Shown one piece after another: positions 13,794-22,639 of a stretch of 24,392 nucleotides of DNA (the stretch's first letter is position 1; every line of letters begins with the position of its first letter). The stretch spans positions 1 through 24,392 of the forward strand of contig WLND01000001.1 of the NCBI GenBank assembly GCA_009726075.1. The letters are read 5' to 3'. The notes beneath the pieces are model-generated. The model was not told where the DNA came from, did no database searches, and saw nothing but the letters and a program-made list of their open reading frames with translations. Origin of the DNA: Actinomycetota bacterium. GTDB taxonomy: Bacteria > Actinomycetota > Actinomycetes > S36-B12. The position numbers were made by a program, and so were the translations under genes.

Positions 13794-15023
13794 ATGACGA
13801 GCACGAGCAACACGTATGTGCGCAGCCCATGGGCGGGCAATGCCGATGAGCAGGAGCGACGCCACTGGGCTGCAGTCGCAGACGACGTTGCGCGCGTCAT
13901 CGCCGTCGATGCCCTGGAGCGCGACAAGCAGAGCACTCGTCCATTCGCGGAGATGCAGCTGCTCCGAGACTCCGGCCTGGCGAACTTCCTGATTCCGACC
14001 GAGTTCGGTGGAAGCGGCGGGCACTGGGAGACGGCCTTCCTCATCACTCGCATCCTGGCCAGGGCTGATGCTTCAGTGGCCCAGATCCTCGGCTACCACT
14101 ACGTGAATCAGGCCTGCGTCGTGTTCTACGGCCCCGATGTCGACGCTCAGGCCAAGTGGCTCAGCAAGAGCGCCGAGGGCCGATTGATGTGGAGTGACTC
14201 CTTCAACCCGGTGAGCCCCGACCTTGAGCTCGTGGCCGACGGCGACAACTACCGGATGACCGGGCTCAAGCGGTTCGCAACTGGCGCATCCGTGGCCGAC
14301 ATCGTCATCGCCGGCGGCATCGCGACGGGCGGCGCCCACGACGGGGAGCTCCTCGTGTTTGCGCTCGACACCCAGCGGGCAGGCATCGAGCATCTCGATG
14401 ATTGGGATCACCTCGGTCAGCGGGCGTCGGCGAGCGGTTCGGTTCGCTACACGGACGTCATCATCACCCCGGACGACATCGTCGGCACCGACACCGGGGA
14501 GCCGTTCTCGGCAGTCGTGACCCCGGGCGTACAACTCCTCTTCGGGAACATCTACCTCGGGATCGCCGAGGGTGCCCTCGAGCAGGCGAAGGAACTCACG
14601 CTTGCGCGGCCCGGCGCCTGGTTTCTGAGCGGGGTGGACCGCTACTCGCAGGATCCGATCACGCACCGGGTGTTCGGCGAGTTGGTCGCCAAGACGGTGG
14701 CGGTCGAGGCACTGGCCGATCGGGTGAACCGATGGTTCGATGATGTCGTGGCTCTCGGTGGCGACACCACCGCCGAGGATCGAGCGCGGATCGAGATCCA
14801 GGTGGCCCAGCTCAAGGTGATCTCGACCGAGGTCGGTCTCGAGGTTGCCAGCAGGGTCTTCGAGGTGACGGGGGCGAGTTCGACGAAGTCGAGCAATGGC
14901 CTCGACGTGTACTGGCGCAATATCCGCACGCACAGCCTCCACGATCCTGTTGACTACAAGAAGGTCGAAGTCGGGGCCAACTTCCTCACGGGAGCCGTCC
15001 AGCCGATCTCGCTCTACACCTAG
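13794..15023 (+). CDS. DszC/SfnB-like flavin-dependent monooxygenase (acyl-CoA dehydrogenase fold) 1
   Basis: 409-residue cytosolic flavoprotein of the acyl-CoA dehydrogenase superfamily branch that uses reduced FMN and O2 to oxygenate organosulfur compounds (DszC, SfnB/SfnC relatives). It has the N-terminal helical domain with LIPTEFGGSGG, a middle beta-domain (TGLKRFATGASVAD) and a C-terminal helical bundle. That bundle ends in YWRNIRTHSLHDPVDYKKVEVG, the hallmark of this group, with the histidine near the C-terminus that DszC uses as an active-site residue. It lacks the catalytic Glu context of true acyl-CoA dehydrogenases. GGAGGG lies 11 bases before the ATG, with a tiny ATG-AGC-TAA frame in between. 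It is the first gene of a five-gene operon and needs a separate flavin reductase, not seen here. Confidence 0.85.
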   Translation: MTSTSNTYVRSPWAGNADEQERRHWAAVADDVARVIAVDALERDKQSTRPFAEMQLLRDSGLANFLIPTEFGGSGGHWETAFLITRILARADASVAQILGYHYVNQACVVFYGPDVDAQAKWLSKSAEGRLMWSDSFNPVSPDLELVADGDNYRMTGLKRFATGASVADIVIAGGIATGGAHDGELLVFALDTQRAGIEHLDDWDHLGQRASASGSVRYTDVIITPDDIVGTDTGEPFSAVVTPGVQLLFGNIYLGIAEGALEQAKELTLARPGAWFLSGVDRYSQDPITHRVFGELVAKTVAVEALADRVNRWFDDVVALGGDTTAEDRARIEIQVAQLKVISTEVGLEVASRVFEVTGASSTKSSNGLDVYWRNIRTHSLHDPVDYKKVEVGANFLTGAVQPISLYT

Positions 15024-15031
15024 GAGTTGCA

Positions 15032-16279
15032 GTGACAACCGATTCGACGGAGCCGTCCTTTGCGGCGTTGGCGGCGAAGTACCGTCCGATCTTCGAAAGA
15101 ATCGGTGAGGGATCCCTCCAACGCGAACTCGACCGCACCCTGCCGTTCGAACAGGTCCAGTGGCTCAAGGATGCTGGCTTCACCGGCGTGCGCGTGCCCC
15201 GCGAATTCGGGGGTGACGGTGCCACGCTCCCGCAGTTGTTCGAATTGCTCATGGAGTTGGCGGCCGCAGATCCCCATGTGCCGCAGGCGTTTCGCGGCCA
15301 CATCGCATTCGTCGAAGACCAGCTGTGCCGGCCGGCGGGCACGACCCGCGATGAATGGCTCACCCGCTTCGCCGCCGGAGACATGGTCGGCAATGCCGTC
15401 ACCGAGATCGGCAACGTGGCCCTCGGCGATACCCGCACGCGCCTGGCCGGCGACGGAGACACGCTCACCATCTCCGGGAGCAAGTTCTACACGACCGGGA
15501 GCATCTTCGCGGAGTGGATCGACGCGACGGCCCTGGACTCCCGGGGGGTCGAGGTCGCGGTGCTCGTCTCGACGCGTTCGGACGGCGTCGTCGTGTCTGA
15601 CGACTGGAATGGCTTCGGCCAGCGCCTGACCGGCAGCGGCAATGCCGTGTTCTCGGGTGCACCCGTGCGGGCAGATCACGTGTACGTCTTCAGTGACCGC
15701 TTTCCGTATCAGACGGCGCTGTACCAGCTCGTCCTCGTAGCCGTCCTGGCGGGCATCACTCGCGCATCGGCCAACGAGGCCGTCCACCAGGTTGCGAACA
15801 GGGCGCGAACCTTCAGCCACGGCAACGCGGCCCAAACCCGACACGATCCGCAGGTGCTGGAGAACGTGGGCCGCATCGCCGCCAATGCGGCGGCGGTTGA
15901 GGCGATCACGGTTCGCGCGGCTGGCAGTCTTCAGGCGGCCTTCGAGGCGCGCGGTGCCGACGCGTCGGTGGTGTCCGACTGCAAGCGGGATGCCGAACTG
16001 CGCTGCACCGAAGCGCAGGTCATCGCGACCCGCCTGGCCCTCGAATCAGCAACGGCACTCTTCGAAGGACTCGGCGCCTCGGCCGTCATCGAGACACAGG
16101 CCCTGGACCGCTACTGGCGCAATGCGCGAACGGTGAGTTCGCACAACCCCGTGGCCTTCAAGGCGCGGATCATCGGCGACTGGCTCGTCAACGGCACCGA
16201 ACCCCCCTATGAGTGGGCCATCGGCATTGGCCGCCCGAGCGCCGCTCAGGGAGGGGTGACGCCAGATGTCCGGTCGTGA
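15032..16279 (+). CDS. DszC/SfnB-like flavin-dependent monooxygenase 2
   Basis: 415-residue paralogue of the preceding gene. It shares the VPREFGGDGA motif near residue 55, a middle beta-domain (GSKFYTTGSIFAEWID) and the terminal signature YWRNARTVSSHNPVAFKARIIGD. GTG start at 15032 with AGGAG five bases upstream, eight bases after the previous stop. The two copies are clearly divergent and not a recent duplication, so they may act on different substrates or successive oxidation steps, for example sulfide or sulfone-level compounds. The 3' end overlaps the next gene by 14 bases. Confidence 0.85.
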   Translation: MTTDSTEPSFAALAAKYRPIFERIGEGSLQRELDRTLPFEQVQWLKDAGFTGVRVPREFGGDGATLPQLFELLMELAAADPHVPQAFRGHIAFVEDQLCRPAGTTRDEWLTRFAAGDMVGNAVTEIGNVALGDTRTRLAGDGDTLTISGSKFYTTGSIFAEWIDATALDSRGVEVAVLVSTRSDGVVVSDDWNGFGQRLTGSGNAVFSGAPVRADHVYVFSDRFPYQTALYQLVLVAVLAGITRASANEAVHQVANRARTFSHGNAAQTRHDPQVLENVGRIAANAAAVEAITVRAAGSLQAAFEARGADASVVSDCKRDAELRCTEAQVIATRLALESATALFEGLGASAVIETQALDRYWRNARTVSSHNPVAFKARIIGDWLVNGTEPPYEWAIGIGRPSAAQGGVTPDVRS

Positions 16280-17627
16280 GATCAGGCTCAATGCCTTCAC
16301 CATGAACACCATCGGGCACCTGTCGCCGGGCCTGTGGCGTCACGACCGCGACCAATCCCGCCGCTATCTCGACCTGGACTACTGGACCGACCTCGCCCGG
16401 ACCCTCGAGCGGGGCAAGTTCGACGCCATCTTCTTCGCCGACGTCCTCGGCATCTACGACGTGTTCGACGGCGGGCCGGACGATGCGCTTCGGGGTGGCG
16501 TGCAGGTGCCGGTCAATGATCCGTTGGCCCTCATTCCGGCCATGGCCAGCGTGACCGAACACCTCGGATTCGCCATGACCGCGGCCGTCTCGTACGAGCA
16601 CCCCTACCCGTTCGCCCGGCGCATGAGCACCCTCGACCACCTGACCAAGGGGCGCATCGGCTGGAACGTCGTCACCGGATATCTCAACAGTGGCGCCGTC
16701 AACTTCGGTCTCAGCGGGCAGGAGGCCCACGATCGTCGCTACGACATCGCCGACGAGTACCTCGAGGTGTGCTACCGACTCTGGGAGCAGAGCTGGGAGG
16801 ACGGCGCGGTCGTCGCTGACGCTGCCAGCGGGGTCTACGCCGATCCCACTCGCATCCACCCCATTAGCCATGCGGGTGAGTTCTTCACCGTGCCGGGCCG
16901 TCACCTCAGCGAGCCATCGCCCCAGCGCACACCGGTGATCTACCAGGCCGGGGCATCACCGCGCGGAATCTCATTCGCCGCCAAGCATGCCGAAGGCGTG
17001 TTCGTCGCGGCGCCGAGCAAGGTTGTGCTCGGCAAGCAGGTGGCGGCAATGCGGGAGGCACTCGGCCAGGCCGGTCGCGATCCTCGGGCGGTGACGATCC
17101 TGAACCAGCAGACGGTCGTGGTCGCTGAGACCGATGCCGAGGCTCATCGGCTCTTCGAGGGCTACCTCGACCTTGCGTCGGAAACTGGTGCCCTCGTGCT
17201 CATGTCGGGGTGGACGGGCATCGACTTCGCCGCATTTGACCTCGACTCGCAGCTGGTCGATCAGCAGAGCAACGCGATTCAGTCCGTCGTCAAGGCTTTT
17301 ACCCGCGCCGACCCCGACCGCACGTGGACGATCCGTGAGATTGCCGACTACGTGAAGCTCGGTGGTGACGGACCGGTCATCGTCGGATCCGCCGAGACTG
17401 TCGCCGACCAGCTCGAGGCCTGGGTCGATGACACGGATGTCGACGGGTTCAATCTCGCGGCGACAGCAGTGCCCGAGGCATGGGAACAGGTCGCAGACCT
17501 GCTCATTCCCGAGCTCCAGCGACGCGGACGCTACAAGCAGGATTACTCCCAGGGAACCCTGCGGGAGAAACTCGGATCGCCGACCGCGCGTCCGTCCAGG
17601 CCCATTCCTGTCGCGGGTCATCCGTGA
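16266..17627 (+). CDS. NtaA/SnaA/DszA-family FMNH2-dependent monooxygenase
   Basis: 453-residue luciferase-like TIM-barrel monooxygenase. Recognisable family stretches are LNAFTMNTIGHLSPGLWRH at the N-terminus, KFDAIFFADVLG, KGRIGWNVVTGYLNSGAVNFG around residues 130-150, and PVIYQAGASPRGISFAAKHAE around 220-240. These are characteristic of DszA (sulfone monooxygenase) and NtaA. In DszA chemistry the enzyme breaks a C-S bond of a sulfone to give a sulfinate. A GGGAGGGG site lies about eight bases before the ATG, and translation probably re-initiates from the overlapping upstream gene. The substrate is unknown; relatives also act on nitrilotriacetate and EDTA, but the neighbours favour an organosulfur compound. 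Confidence 0.88.
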   Translation: MSGREIRLNAFTMNTIGHLSPGLWRHDRDQSRRYLDLDYWTDLARTLERGKFDAIFFADVLGIYDVFDGGPDDALRGGVQVPVNDPLALIPAMASVTEHLGFAMTAAVSYEHPYPFARRMSTLDHLTKGRIGWNVVTGYLNSGAVNFGLSGQEAHDRRYDIADEYLEVCYRLWEQSWEDGAVVADAASGVYADPTRIHPISHAGEFFTVPGRHLSEPSPQRTPVIYQAGASPRGISFAAKHAEGVFVAAPSKVVLGKQVAAMREALGQAGRDPRAVTILNQQTVVVAETDAEAHRLFEGYLDLASETGALVLMSGWTGIDFAAFDLDSQLVDQQSNAIQSVVKAFTRADPDRTWTIREIADYVKLGGDGPVIVGSAETVADQLEAWVDDTDVDGFNLAATAVPEAWEQVADLLIPELQRRGRYKQDYSQGTLREKLGSPTARPSRPIPVAGHP

Positions 17628-17658
17628 TGGGTGCGGTTTTGAGTGGTGAGGAGCAGCG

Positions 17659-18954
17659 ATGAGTGATCGTGAGTGGGGTTTTAGAACCCGGAGCCTCCAC
17701 GCGGGAGGCCTTCCGGACGCCACCACAGGTGCGCGTGCGGTGCCGATCTACCAGACGACGAGCTTCGTCTTCGAGAACACGGCCGATGCAGCGGCCCTCT
17801 TCGCGCTCCAGAAATACGGCAACATCTACTCCCGAATCGGCAATCCAACGGTCGCAGCCTTCGAGGAGCGCATGGCATCACTCGAGGGAGGCCTCGGGGC
17901 GGTTGCGACCAGCAGTGGGCAGGCGGCCGAGTTCTGCACGTTCGCGGCGCTGGCTGGCGCGGGCGATCACATCGTCGCGTCGTCGGCGCTCTACGGCGGC
18001 ACGGTCACGCAGCTCGATGTGACCCTACGCCGCTTCGGTGTCGACACGACCTTCGTCGCCAGCGATGATCCCGTCGACTTTGCCGCGGCCATTCAGGACA
18101 ACACGAAGGCGGTGTTCGCGGAGGTTGTCTCGAACCCCTCGAGTCAGGTCGCCGACATCCGAGGCCTTTCGGACGTTGCCCACGCGGCCGGCGTGCCCCT
18201 CGTCGTCGATGCCACGACGGTCACGCCGTTCCTGTGCCGGCCGATCGAGCACGGTGCTGACATCGTGATTCACTCGGCAACGAAGTTCATCGGCGGACAC
18301 GGCACGACACTCGGCGGCGTGATCATCGATGCGGGCACATTCGACTGGGGCAACGGGAGATTCCCCTCGATGACCGAGGACGTGCCTTCCTACGGCAACA
18401 TCAAGTGGTGGGACAACTTCGGCGAGTATGGCTTTCTCACGAAGCTGCGCGTTGAGCAGTTGCGCGACATCGGCCCAGCCCTTGCGCCGCACAGTGCCTT
18501 CCTTCTCCTGCAGGGGGTCGAGACGCTCGCGCAGCGCATGACCGAGCACGTGGCCAACGCGCGGACCATCGCCGAGCAGTTGAATGCCGACCCACGGGTC
18601 ACGTGGGTCTCCTACGCGGGACTGCCCACGCACCCGCACTTCGCCAGAGCGGCCCGCTACACGCCCCAGGGCCCCGGGGCCGTCTTTTCGTTCGGCATAG
18701 CGGGCGGCTACCGGGCCGCAGAGGCCTTCATCAACAATGTCCAACTCCTCAGCCACCTGGCGAACATCGGTGACGCCCGCACCTTGGTCATCCATCCGGC
18801 GAGCACGACGCATCAGCAACTGAGCCCGGAGCAGTTGAGTGCTGCGGGGGTTCCGGTGGATCTGGTACGCATCAGTGTCGGACTCGAGGATGTCGATGAC
18901 ATCTGGTGGGATATCGACCAGGCGCTGAGCATCGCCGCGAAGGAGCAGTCGTGA
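17659..18954 (+). CDS. metY: O-acetylhomoserine sulfhydrylase-like PLP enzyme
   Basis: 431-residue Cys/Met-metabolism PLP enzyme. The PLP-binding lysine is K209 in HSATKFIGGHG, with SSGQAAEF (phosphate binding), YSRIGNPT (about 58-65) and the cofactor aspartate in LVVDATTV (D184). Length and the long segment between 220 and 260 (GNGRFPSMTEDVPSYGNIKWW) are typical of MetY, which joins O-acetylhomoserine with sulfide to give homocysteine, or with methanethiol to give methionine. Methionine gamma-lyase is a less likely alternative. In this operon it would capture sulfur released by the monooxygenases. The ATG at 17659 follows GAGGAG by six bases. Confidence 0.88.
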   Translation: MSDREWGFRTRSLHAGGLPDATTGARAVPIYQTTSFVFENTADAAALFALQKYGNIYSRIGNPTVAAFEERMASLEGGLGAVATSSGQAAEFCTFAALAGAGDHIVASSALYGGTVTQLDVTLRRFGVDTTFVASDDPVDFAAAIQDNTKAVFAEVVSNPSSQVADIRGLSDVAHAAGVPLVVDATTVTPFLCRPIEHGADIVIHSATKFIGGHGTTLGGVIIDAGTFDWGNGRFPSMTEDVPSYGNIKWWDNFGEYGFLTKLRVEQLRDIGPALAPHSAFLLLQGVETLAQRMTEHVANARTIAEQLNADPRVTWVSYAGLPTHPHFARAARYTPQGPGAVFSFGIAGGYRAAEAFINNVQLLSHLANIGDARTLVIHPASTTHQQLSPEQLSAAGVPVDLVRISVGLEDVDDIWWDIDQALSIAAKEQS

Positions 18955-19427
18955 CCTGGGCCCCGCCGAGCGCGCGTGACCGTCTGGGGATCCTCACGTC
19001 CTCACGAAGCGTCGCCATCGTCGGAGCGTCGAATAATCCGTCGCGTGCGAGCTATTTCGTCGGCACCTACCTCCTAGCGAGCAGCGACTTCACCGTGTGG
19101 TTCGTGAACCCGCGTGAGGAGACCATCCTCGGGCACGTCGCGTACGGAAGCCTGGCCGATTTGCCCGAGGCACCCGACATCGTCGTGGTCTTCCGGAAGC
19201 CGTCCGACCTGCCGGAGGTGCTGGATGAGGCGCTCGCGTGCAACGCGAAGACCCTCTGGCTCCAACTCGGCATCGAGGACCCGGACATTGCCGAGCGCGC
19301 CAGCGAGGGTGGCCTCAACGTGGTCATGAACCGGTGCATCAAGATCGAGCACGCGCGTTTTCACGGCGGGCTTCACCTGGCTGGTTTCAACACCGGCGTC
19401 ATCAGCTCGCGCCGCAGCCTGGCCTGA
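18951..19427 (+). CDS. CoA-binding domain protein (YccU type)
   Basis: 158-residue single-domain Rossmann protein of the CoA_binding_2 family. It shows the nucleotide-binding start SVAIVGASNNPSRASYF, followed by FVNPREETILGHVAYGSLADL and the end VVMNRCIKIEHAR. GTG at 18951 overlaps the metY stop (GTGA) and is preceded by AAGGAG at six bases; the longer open frame from 18906 is not needed. The family binds CoA or a related nucleotide, but its biochemical role is unsettled. Its fixed place behind metY suggests a role in sulfur or acetyl-homoserine metabolism. Confidence 0.85.
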   Translation: MTWAPPSARDRLGILTSSRSVAIVGASNNPSRASYFVGTYLLASSDFTVWFVNPREETILGHVAYGSLADLPEAPDIVVVFRKPSDLPEVLDEALACNAKTLWLQLGIEDPDIAERASEGGLNVVMNRCIKIEHARFHGGLHLAGFNTGVISSRRSLA

Positions 19428-19433
19428 GGAGGC

Positions 19434-20057
19434 TCAAGGCTGACGGGCCGGTGGCTCCTTGCCGCCTCGCGCCAGGGCCAGGAGATTGACGAGCGTGTCG
19501 GCCCACATGCCGGCGACCTCCTCGCGCAGTGCCTTCGGCATTGCCAGGCCTCCGATTGCGGTGATGCCTAGGGGCAGCGCCTGGGCAATGACGGAGAAGG
19601 CCGTGGCCGACTGCTCGGTCATGGCTGGCTCGACGCGACGCAGGCGCTTGGCGAACGTGCCGATGAGATCGCGGCGGGCGTCCTCGATCCGCGCTGCAAC
19701 GTAAGGGTTCGTGCGCGTCTGGGCGAGGGCCTCGAGGCGCGACCAGCGAATACCGGCCCGGCGCGGGCTCAGAATTATCAGGACGAAATCACGGATCCGA
19801 TCGCGGTCGAGTCCGGACGTCTCGAGGATGTCGAACAGGTCTTCAATGTCGGACTCAGCGAGCCCGCGGAACAGGTGCGCATAGGCCTCGGCAACCAGTT
19901 CGTCCTTGCCCCCGACCGGGAAGTGCCGGTAGACGAGCGTGTGCGAGACGCCGGCGGTCGCGGCGATCTCCTTCACCTGCACCTCGCCACCGACGCGCAG
20001 TACGTCGGCTGTCGCCCCAATGAGGGCGAGGCGCCCGGTGCCTCTCTTTACCGTCAT
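19434..20057 (-). CDS. TetR-family transcriptional regulator
   Basis: 207-residue repressor-type protein. The N-terminal HTH is at about residues 24-60 (VQVKEIAATAGVSHTLVYRHF) and includes the typical helix 3 plus YRHF. The C-terminal ligand domain is helical and unrecognised. It is convergent with the sulfur operon, with the stops seven bases apart, and divergent from the chitinase across a 180-bp region. A dyad GTGAC-n5-GTCAC lies 32 bases upstream of its ATG and similar sites lie before the chitinase, so it probably controls itself and may control the chitinase. The ligand is unknown. Confidence 0.88.
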   Translation of the reverse strand: MTVKRGTGRLALIGATADVLRVGGEVQVKEIAATAGVSHTLVYRHFPVGGKDELVAEAYAHLFRGLAESDIEDLFDILETSGLDRDRIRDFVLIILSPRRAGIRWSRLEALAQTRTNPYVAARIEDARRDLIGTFAKRLRRVEPAMTEQSATAFSVIAQALPLGITAIGGLAMPKALREEVAGMWADTLVNLLALARGGKEPPARQP

Positions 20058-20088
20058 GCCCCGACCCTATGGGTAGGTGGCGCATCAC

Positions 20089-20200
20089 GTGACGGTGTGT
20101 CACTTGCATCGGACTGGTTGGGCCCTCGTCGTTGAGTCGCCCACGGTTGCCATCTTTCATCACACCGTGTCACTTTAAGTAAATCTGTGTCACAATAAGT
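20089..20200. promoter_or_regulatory. Repeated GTGTCAC sites between tetR and chitinase
   Basis: GTGACGGTGTGTCAC (20089-20103) is a dyad close to the TetR start. GTGTCACTTTAAGT (20167-20180) and GTGTCACAATAAGT (20187-20200) are a 20-bp-period direct repeat 38 bp before the chitinase ATG, in a locally AT-rich stretch likely to hold its promoter. The first of these is also preceded by CACACC (20161-20166), making TCACACCGTGTCA. All share GTGTCAC, so one regulator may bind across the interval. Confidence 0.5.
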
Positions 20201-20237
20201 GGGTAGATGAAATTCAACCGAGTCAAGGAGAGCTCCG

Positions 20238-22289
20238 ATGAAACGACCGATGGCCTACAGCGTCGCCGCGCTGGGCCTGGTGACACTCGCTGCGACAGCC
20301 GTGGGTGTCTCACTGCCCAGTAGCGCCTCGGCCGCGTCCGCCGACGTCACGATGGACTGGACCGTCACGCAGGACTGGGGCACGGGGTACCAGGGATCCG
20401 TGCGCGTCACGAACAACTCGGGCCGAACCATCGACCCGTGGTCCGTATCGGTTCCGTACCGGAACGGCATCACATCGGTCTGGGACGCGACGTCGACCTC
20501 GACCTCAGACGGGTATCGATTCGCCGGTCCCACCTGGAGCACGGGCCTGACCCCGGGATCGTCCGTCTCCTTCGGGTTCATCGGCAGCCCGAGGGGCGGG
20601 ACAACGACACCGACGTCGTGTGCGATCCCAGCTGGCACCTGCGTGGTCTCAGGGGGTTCGTCCAGCTCAACGACGCCGGCCCCGACGGTGACGCCCACGG
20701 TCGCACCGACGGTGGCCCCGACTCCGACACCCACGTCCAGCGCAACCCCCTCCGTGCCAGCGGGCTCGGCAATCTCGGTCAGCGTCAAGGTCACCTCCGA
20801 CTGGGGAAGCGGACGTAACGTCGACCTGACGGTCAAGAACGCCGGCTCAGCGCCGATCAACGGCTGGTCGGTCTCGATGCCGTGGTCGGGGAGCAGCGTG
20901 AGCATGTGGAACGCGACCTCGAGGCTCGCGGGCGGCGTCCTCACCGCGACGAACGTCGCCTGGAACGGATCACTTGCAGCGGGCGCGTCCGCAACCGTCG
21001 GCCTGACCGACAACGGAGCCTTCACCGCGCCAGCGACCTGCACGTCCACCGCAGGTGCCTGCGCAGTCGTGGGCGGGACGTCCTCGTCAGCAACGTCCGC
21101 GTCACCAACTGCGACAGCGACTCCCACCGCGTCACCGACCGCGACGACCCCGCACACGCCTCAGCCCGGCGCCTACTCGGGTGCCCGGAAGATCGTCGGC
21201 TACTACCCGGCGTGGGCGACCTACGCGCGCAACTACCAGGTGTCTGAGATCCCGGGCCAGAAGCTCACGCACATCAACTACGCCTTTGCGAACATCCAGA
21301 ACGGCAAATGCGTGCTCGGCGACTCATATGCCGACACCGACAAGGCCTTCGCCGGCGACACCTGGGATCAGGGCGCTCTCCGGGGCAACTTCAACCAGTT
21401 GCAGAAGCTGAAGGCAGCCAACCCCGGCCTGAAGACCATGATCTCCCTGGGCGGCTGGACGTGGAGCCAGAACTTCTCGGCGGCGGCATCGACCGACCAG
21501 GCCCGCAAGGATCTCGCATCGTCCTGCATCGGCTTCATGAAGCAGTACGGGTTCGACGGCATCGATATCGACTGGGAGTACCCGGTATCCGGTGGCCTGT
21601 TCCCCGGCAAGGCCGCAGACACGCAGAACTACGCATCACTGCTCCAGGAGTTCCGGACCGAACTGAATGCCCAGAAGGCACAGGACAGTAAGGACTACTA
21701 CCTGAGCATTGCCGCACCGGCCGGCCCGACGACCATTCCGAACCTCCCGATCGCGAAGATGGGGAGCACCCTGGACTGGATGAACCTGATGTCCTATGAC
21801 TTCCACGGTTCATGGGACCCGATCACCGGCCACAATGCACCAATGACCGTCGGCGCCAAGGACGCGGCCACCGGGTTCAGCATCACCGACGCGGTCAACA
21901 CGTACCTGACCGCAGGCTTCCCCGCCTCGAAGCTCGTTCTCGGGGTTCCGTTCTACGGCCGGGGCTGGGAGGGCGTGGGCGCTGCCGGCGCCGGGCTGTA
22001 CCAGGCGGGCACGGCCGCCTCCGTCGGCACCTGGGAGAAGGGCGTCTTCGACTACTCGGACATCAAGGCGAACTACCTGCCGACCATGACCCGCTATTGG
22101 GATGCCGATGCCAAGGCGCCGTACCTGTACGACGCCGCGCGCAAGCTTTGGATCTCGTACGACGACCCGCAGTCGATGAAGGCGAAGGCCGACTTCATCA
22201 AGGCAAAGGGGCTGGGCGGAGCGATGATCTGGGAGCTCAGCGGCGACCGCAGCAGTGAGTTGCTCGACACGCTGGTGAGCAGTCTGTAG
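20238..22289 (+). CDS. Secreted GH18 chitinase with two CBM2 modules
   Basis: Extracellular endochitinase of 683 residues. The signal peptide is about residues 1-35 (MKRPMAY, hydrophobic core, cleavage near SASA-ASA). Two CBM2-type beta-sandwich modules follow, at about 36-138 and 178-280; each has conserved Trp and a Cys pair near its end. They are separated by Thr/Pro/Ser-rich linkers (141-176 and 281-312). The GH18 TIM barrel spans about 315-683. The substrate loop is MISLGGWTWS and the catalytic motif DxxDxDxE is in FDGIDIDWEYP, with E447 the proton donor. MNLMSYDFHG is the conserved barrel strand. AAGGAGAG precedes the ATG by six bases. A strong hairpin follows the stop. The CBM order is unusual in being doubled at the N-terminus. 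Confidence 0.95.
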   Translation: MKRPMAYSVAALGLVTLAATAVGVSLPSSASAASADVTMDWTVTQDWGTGYQGSVRVTNNSGRTIDPWSVSVPYRNGITSVWDATSTSTSDGYRFAGPTWSTGLTPGSSVSFGFIGSPRGGTTTPTSCAIPAGTCVVSGGSSSSTTPAPTVTPTVAPTVAPTPTPTSSATPSVPAGSAISVSVKVTSDWGSGRNVDLTVKNAGSAPINGWSVSMPWSGSSVSMWNATSRLAGGVLTATNVAWNGSLAAGASATVGLTDNGAFTAPATCTSTAGACAVVGGTSSSATSASPTATATPTASPTATTPHTPQPGAYSGARKIVGYYPAWATYARNYQVSEIPGQKLTHINYAFANIQNGKCVLGDSYADTDKAFAGDTWDQGALRGNFNQLQKLKAANPGLKTMISLGGWTWSQNFSAAASTDQARKDLASSCIGFMKQYGFDGIDIDWEYPVSGGLFPGKAADTQNYASLLQEFRTELNAQKAQDSKDYYLSIAAPAGPTTIPNLPIAKMGSTLDWMNLMSYDFHGSWDPITGHNAPMTVGAKDAATGFSITDAVNTYLTAGFPASKLVLGVPFYGRGWEGVGAAGAGLYQAGTAASVGTWEKGVFDYSDIKANYLPTMTRYWDADAKAPYLYDAARKLWISYDDPQSMKAKADFIKAKGLGGAMIWELSGDRSSELLDTLVSSL

Positions 22290-22330
22290 CAGCGCCGCTC
22301 GTCGCACGCGGCAGTCACTGTCGTCGCACG

Positions 22331-22362
22331 GTGAAGCCCCCGGCCTCGGCCGGGGGCTTCAC
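22331..22362. terminator. Strong hairpin after the chitinase gene
   Basis: GTGAAGCCCCCGGC (22331-22344), loop CTCG, GCCGGGGGCTTCAC (22349-22362): a perfect 14-bp GC-rich stem 42 bases after the chitinase stop. No U-tract follows, as is common for actinobacterial terminators. Confidence 0.85.
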
Positions 22363-22639
22363 TCGTTCGTGCTTGCTCTGTCGCGTGCCGAGCCTGGCAG
22401 GTCGCCCCCTTGGCTTGTCTCGCCGGAGCCAGGAGGGCCGAAAGTCCCCAAAAGCGTCGTCACCGCGACACTCACGAACGCGCGGCGTTCACTGATTGCG
22501 AGCGGTGTCTTCAGTCGCCCGTCGGGCGCAGGCGCCGCAGCGAGGGCGACTGCAATGTCATGAAGAATCCTCATCGGATGCGGGGTCGCCACCGAGCCTG
22601 CCCGTCCGAACGTCGGTGGGTCGGTAGGTCGGACGGGCC

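Noticed and set aside
14073..15038. 321-codon minus-strand frame
   Set aside because: Antisense to the first DszC-like gene, which has clear family motifs on the plus strand.
20255..21157. 300-codon minus-strand frame
   Set aside because: It is antisense to the chitinase CBM2 and linker region, and its sequence reflects the Thr/Pro-rich linkers read backwards.
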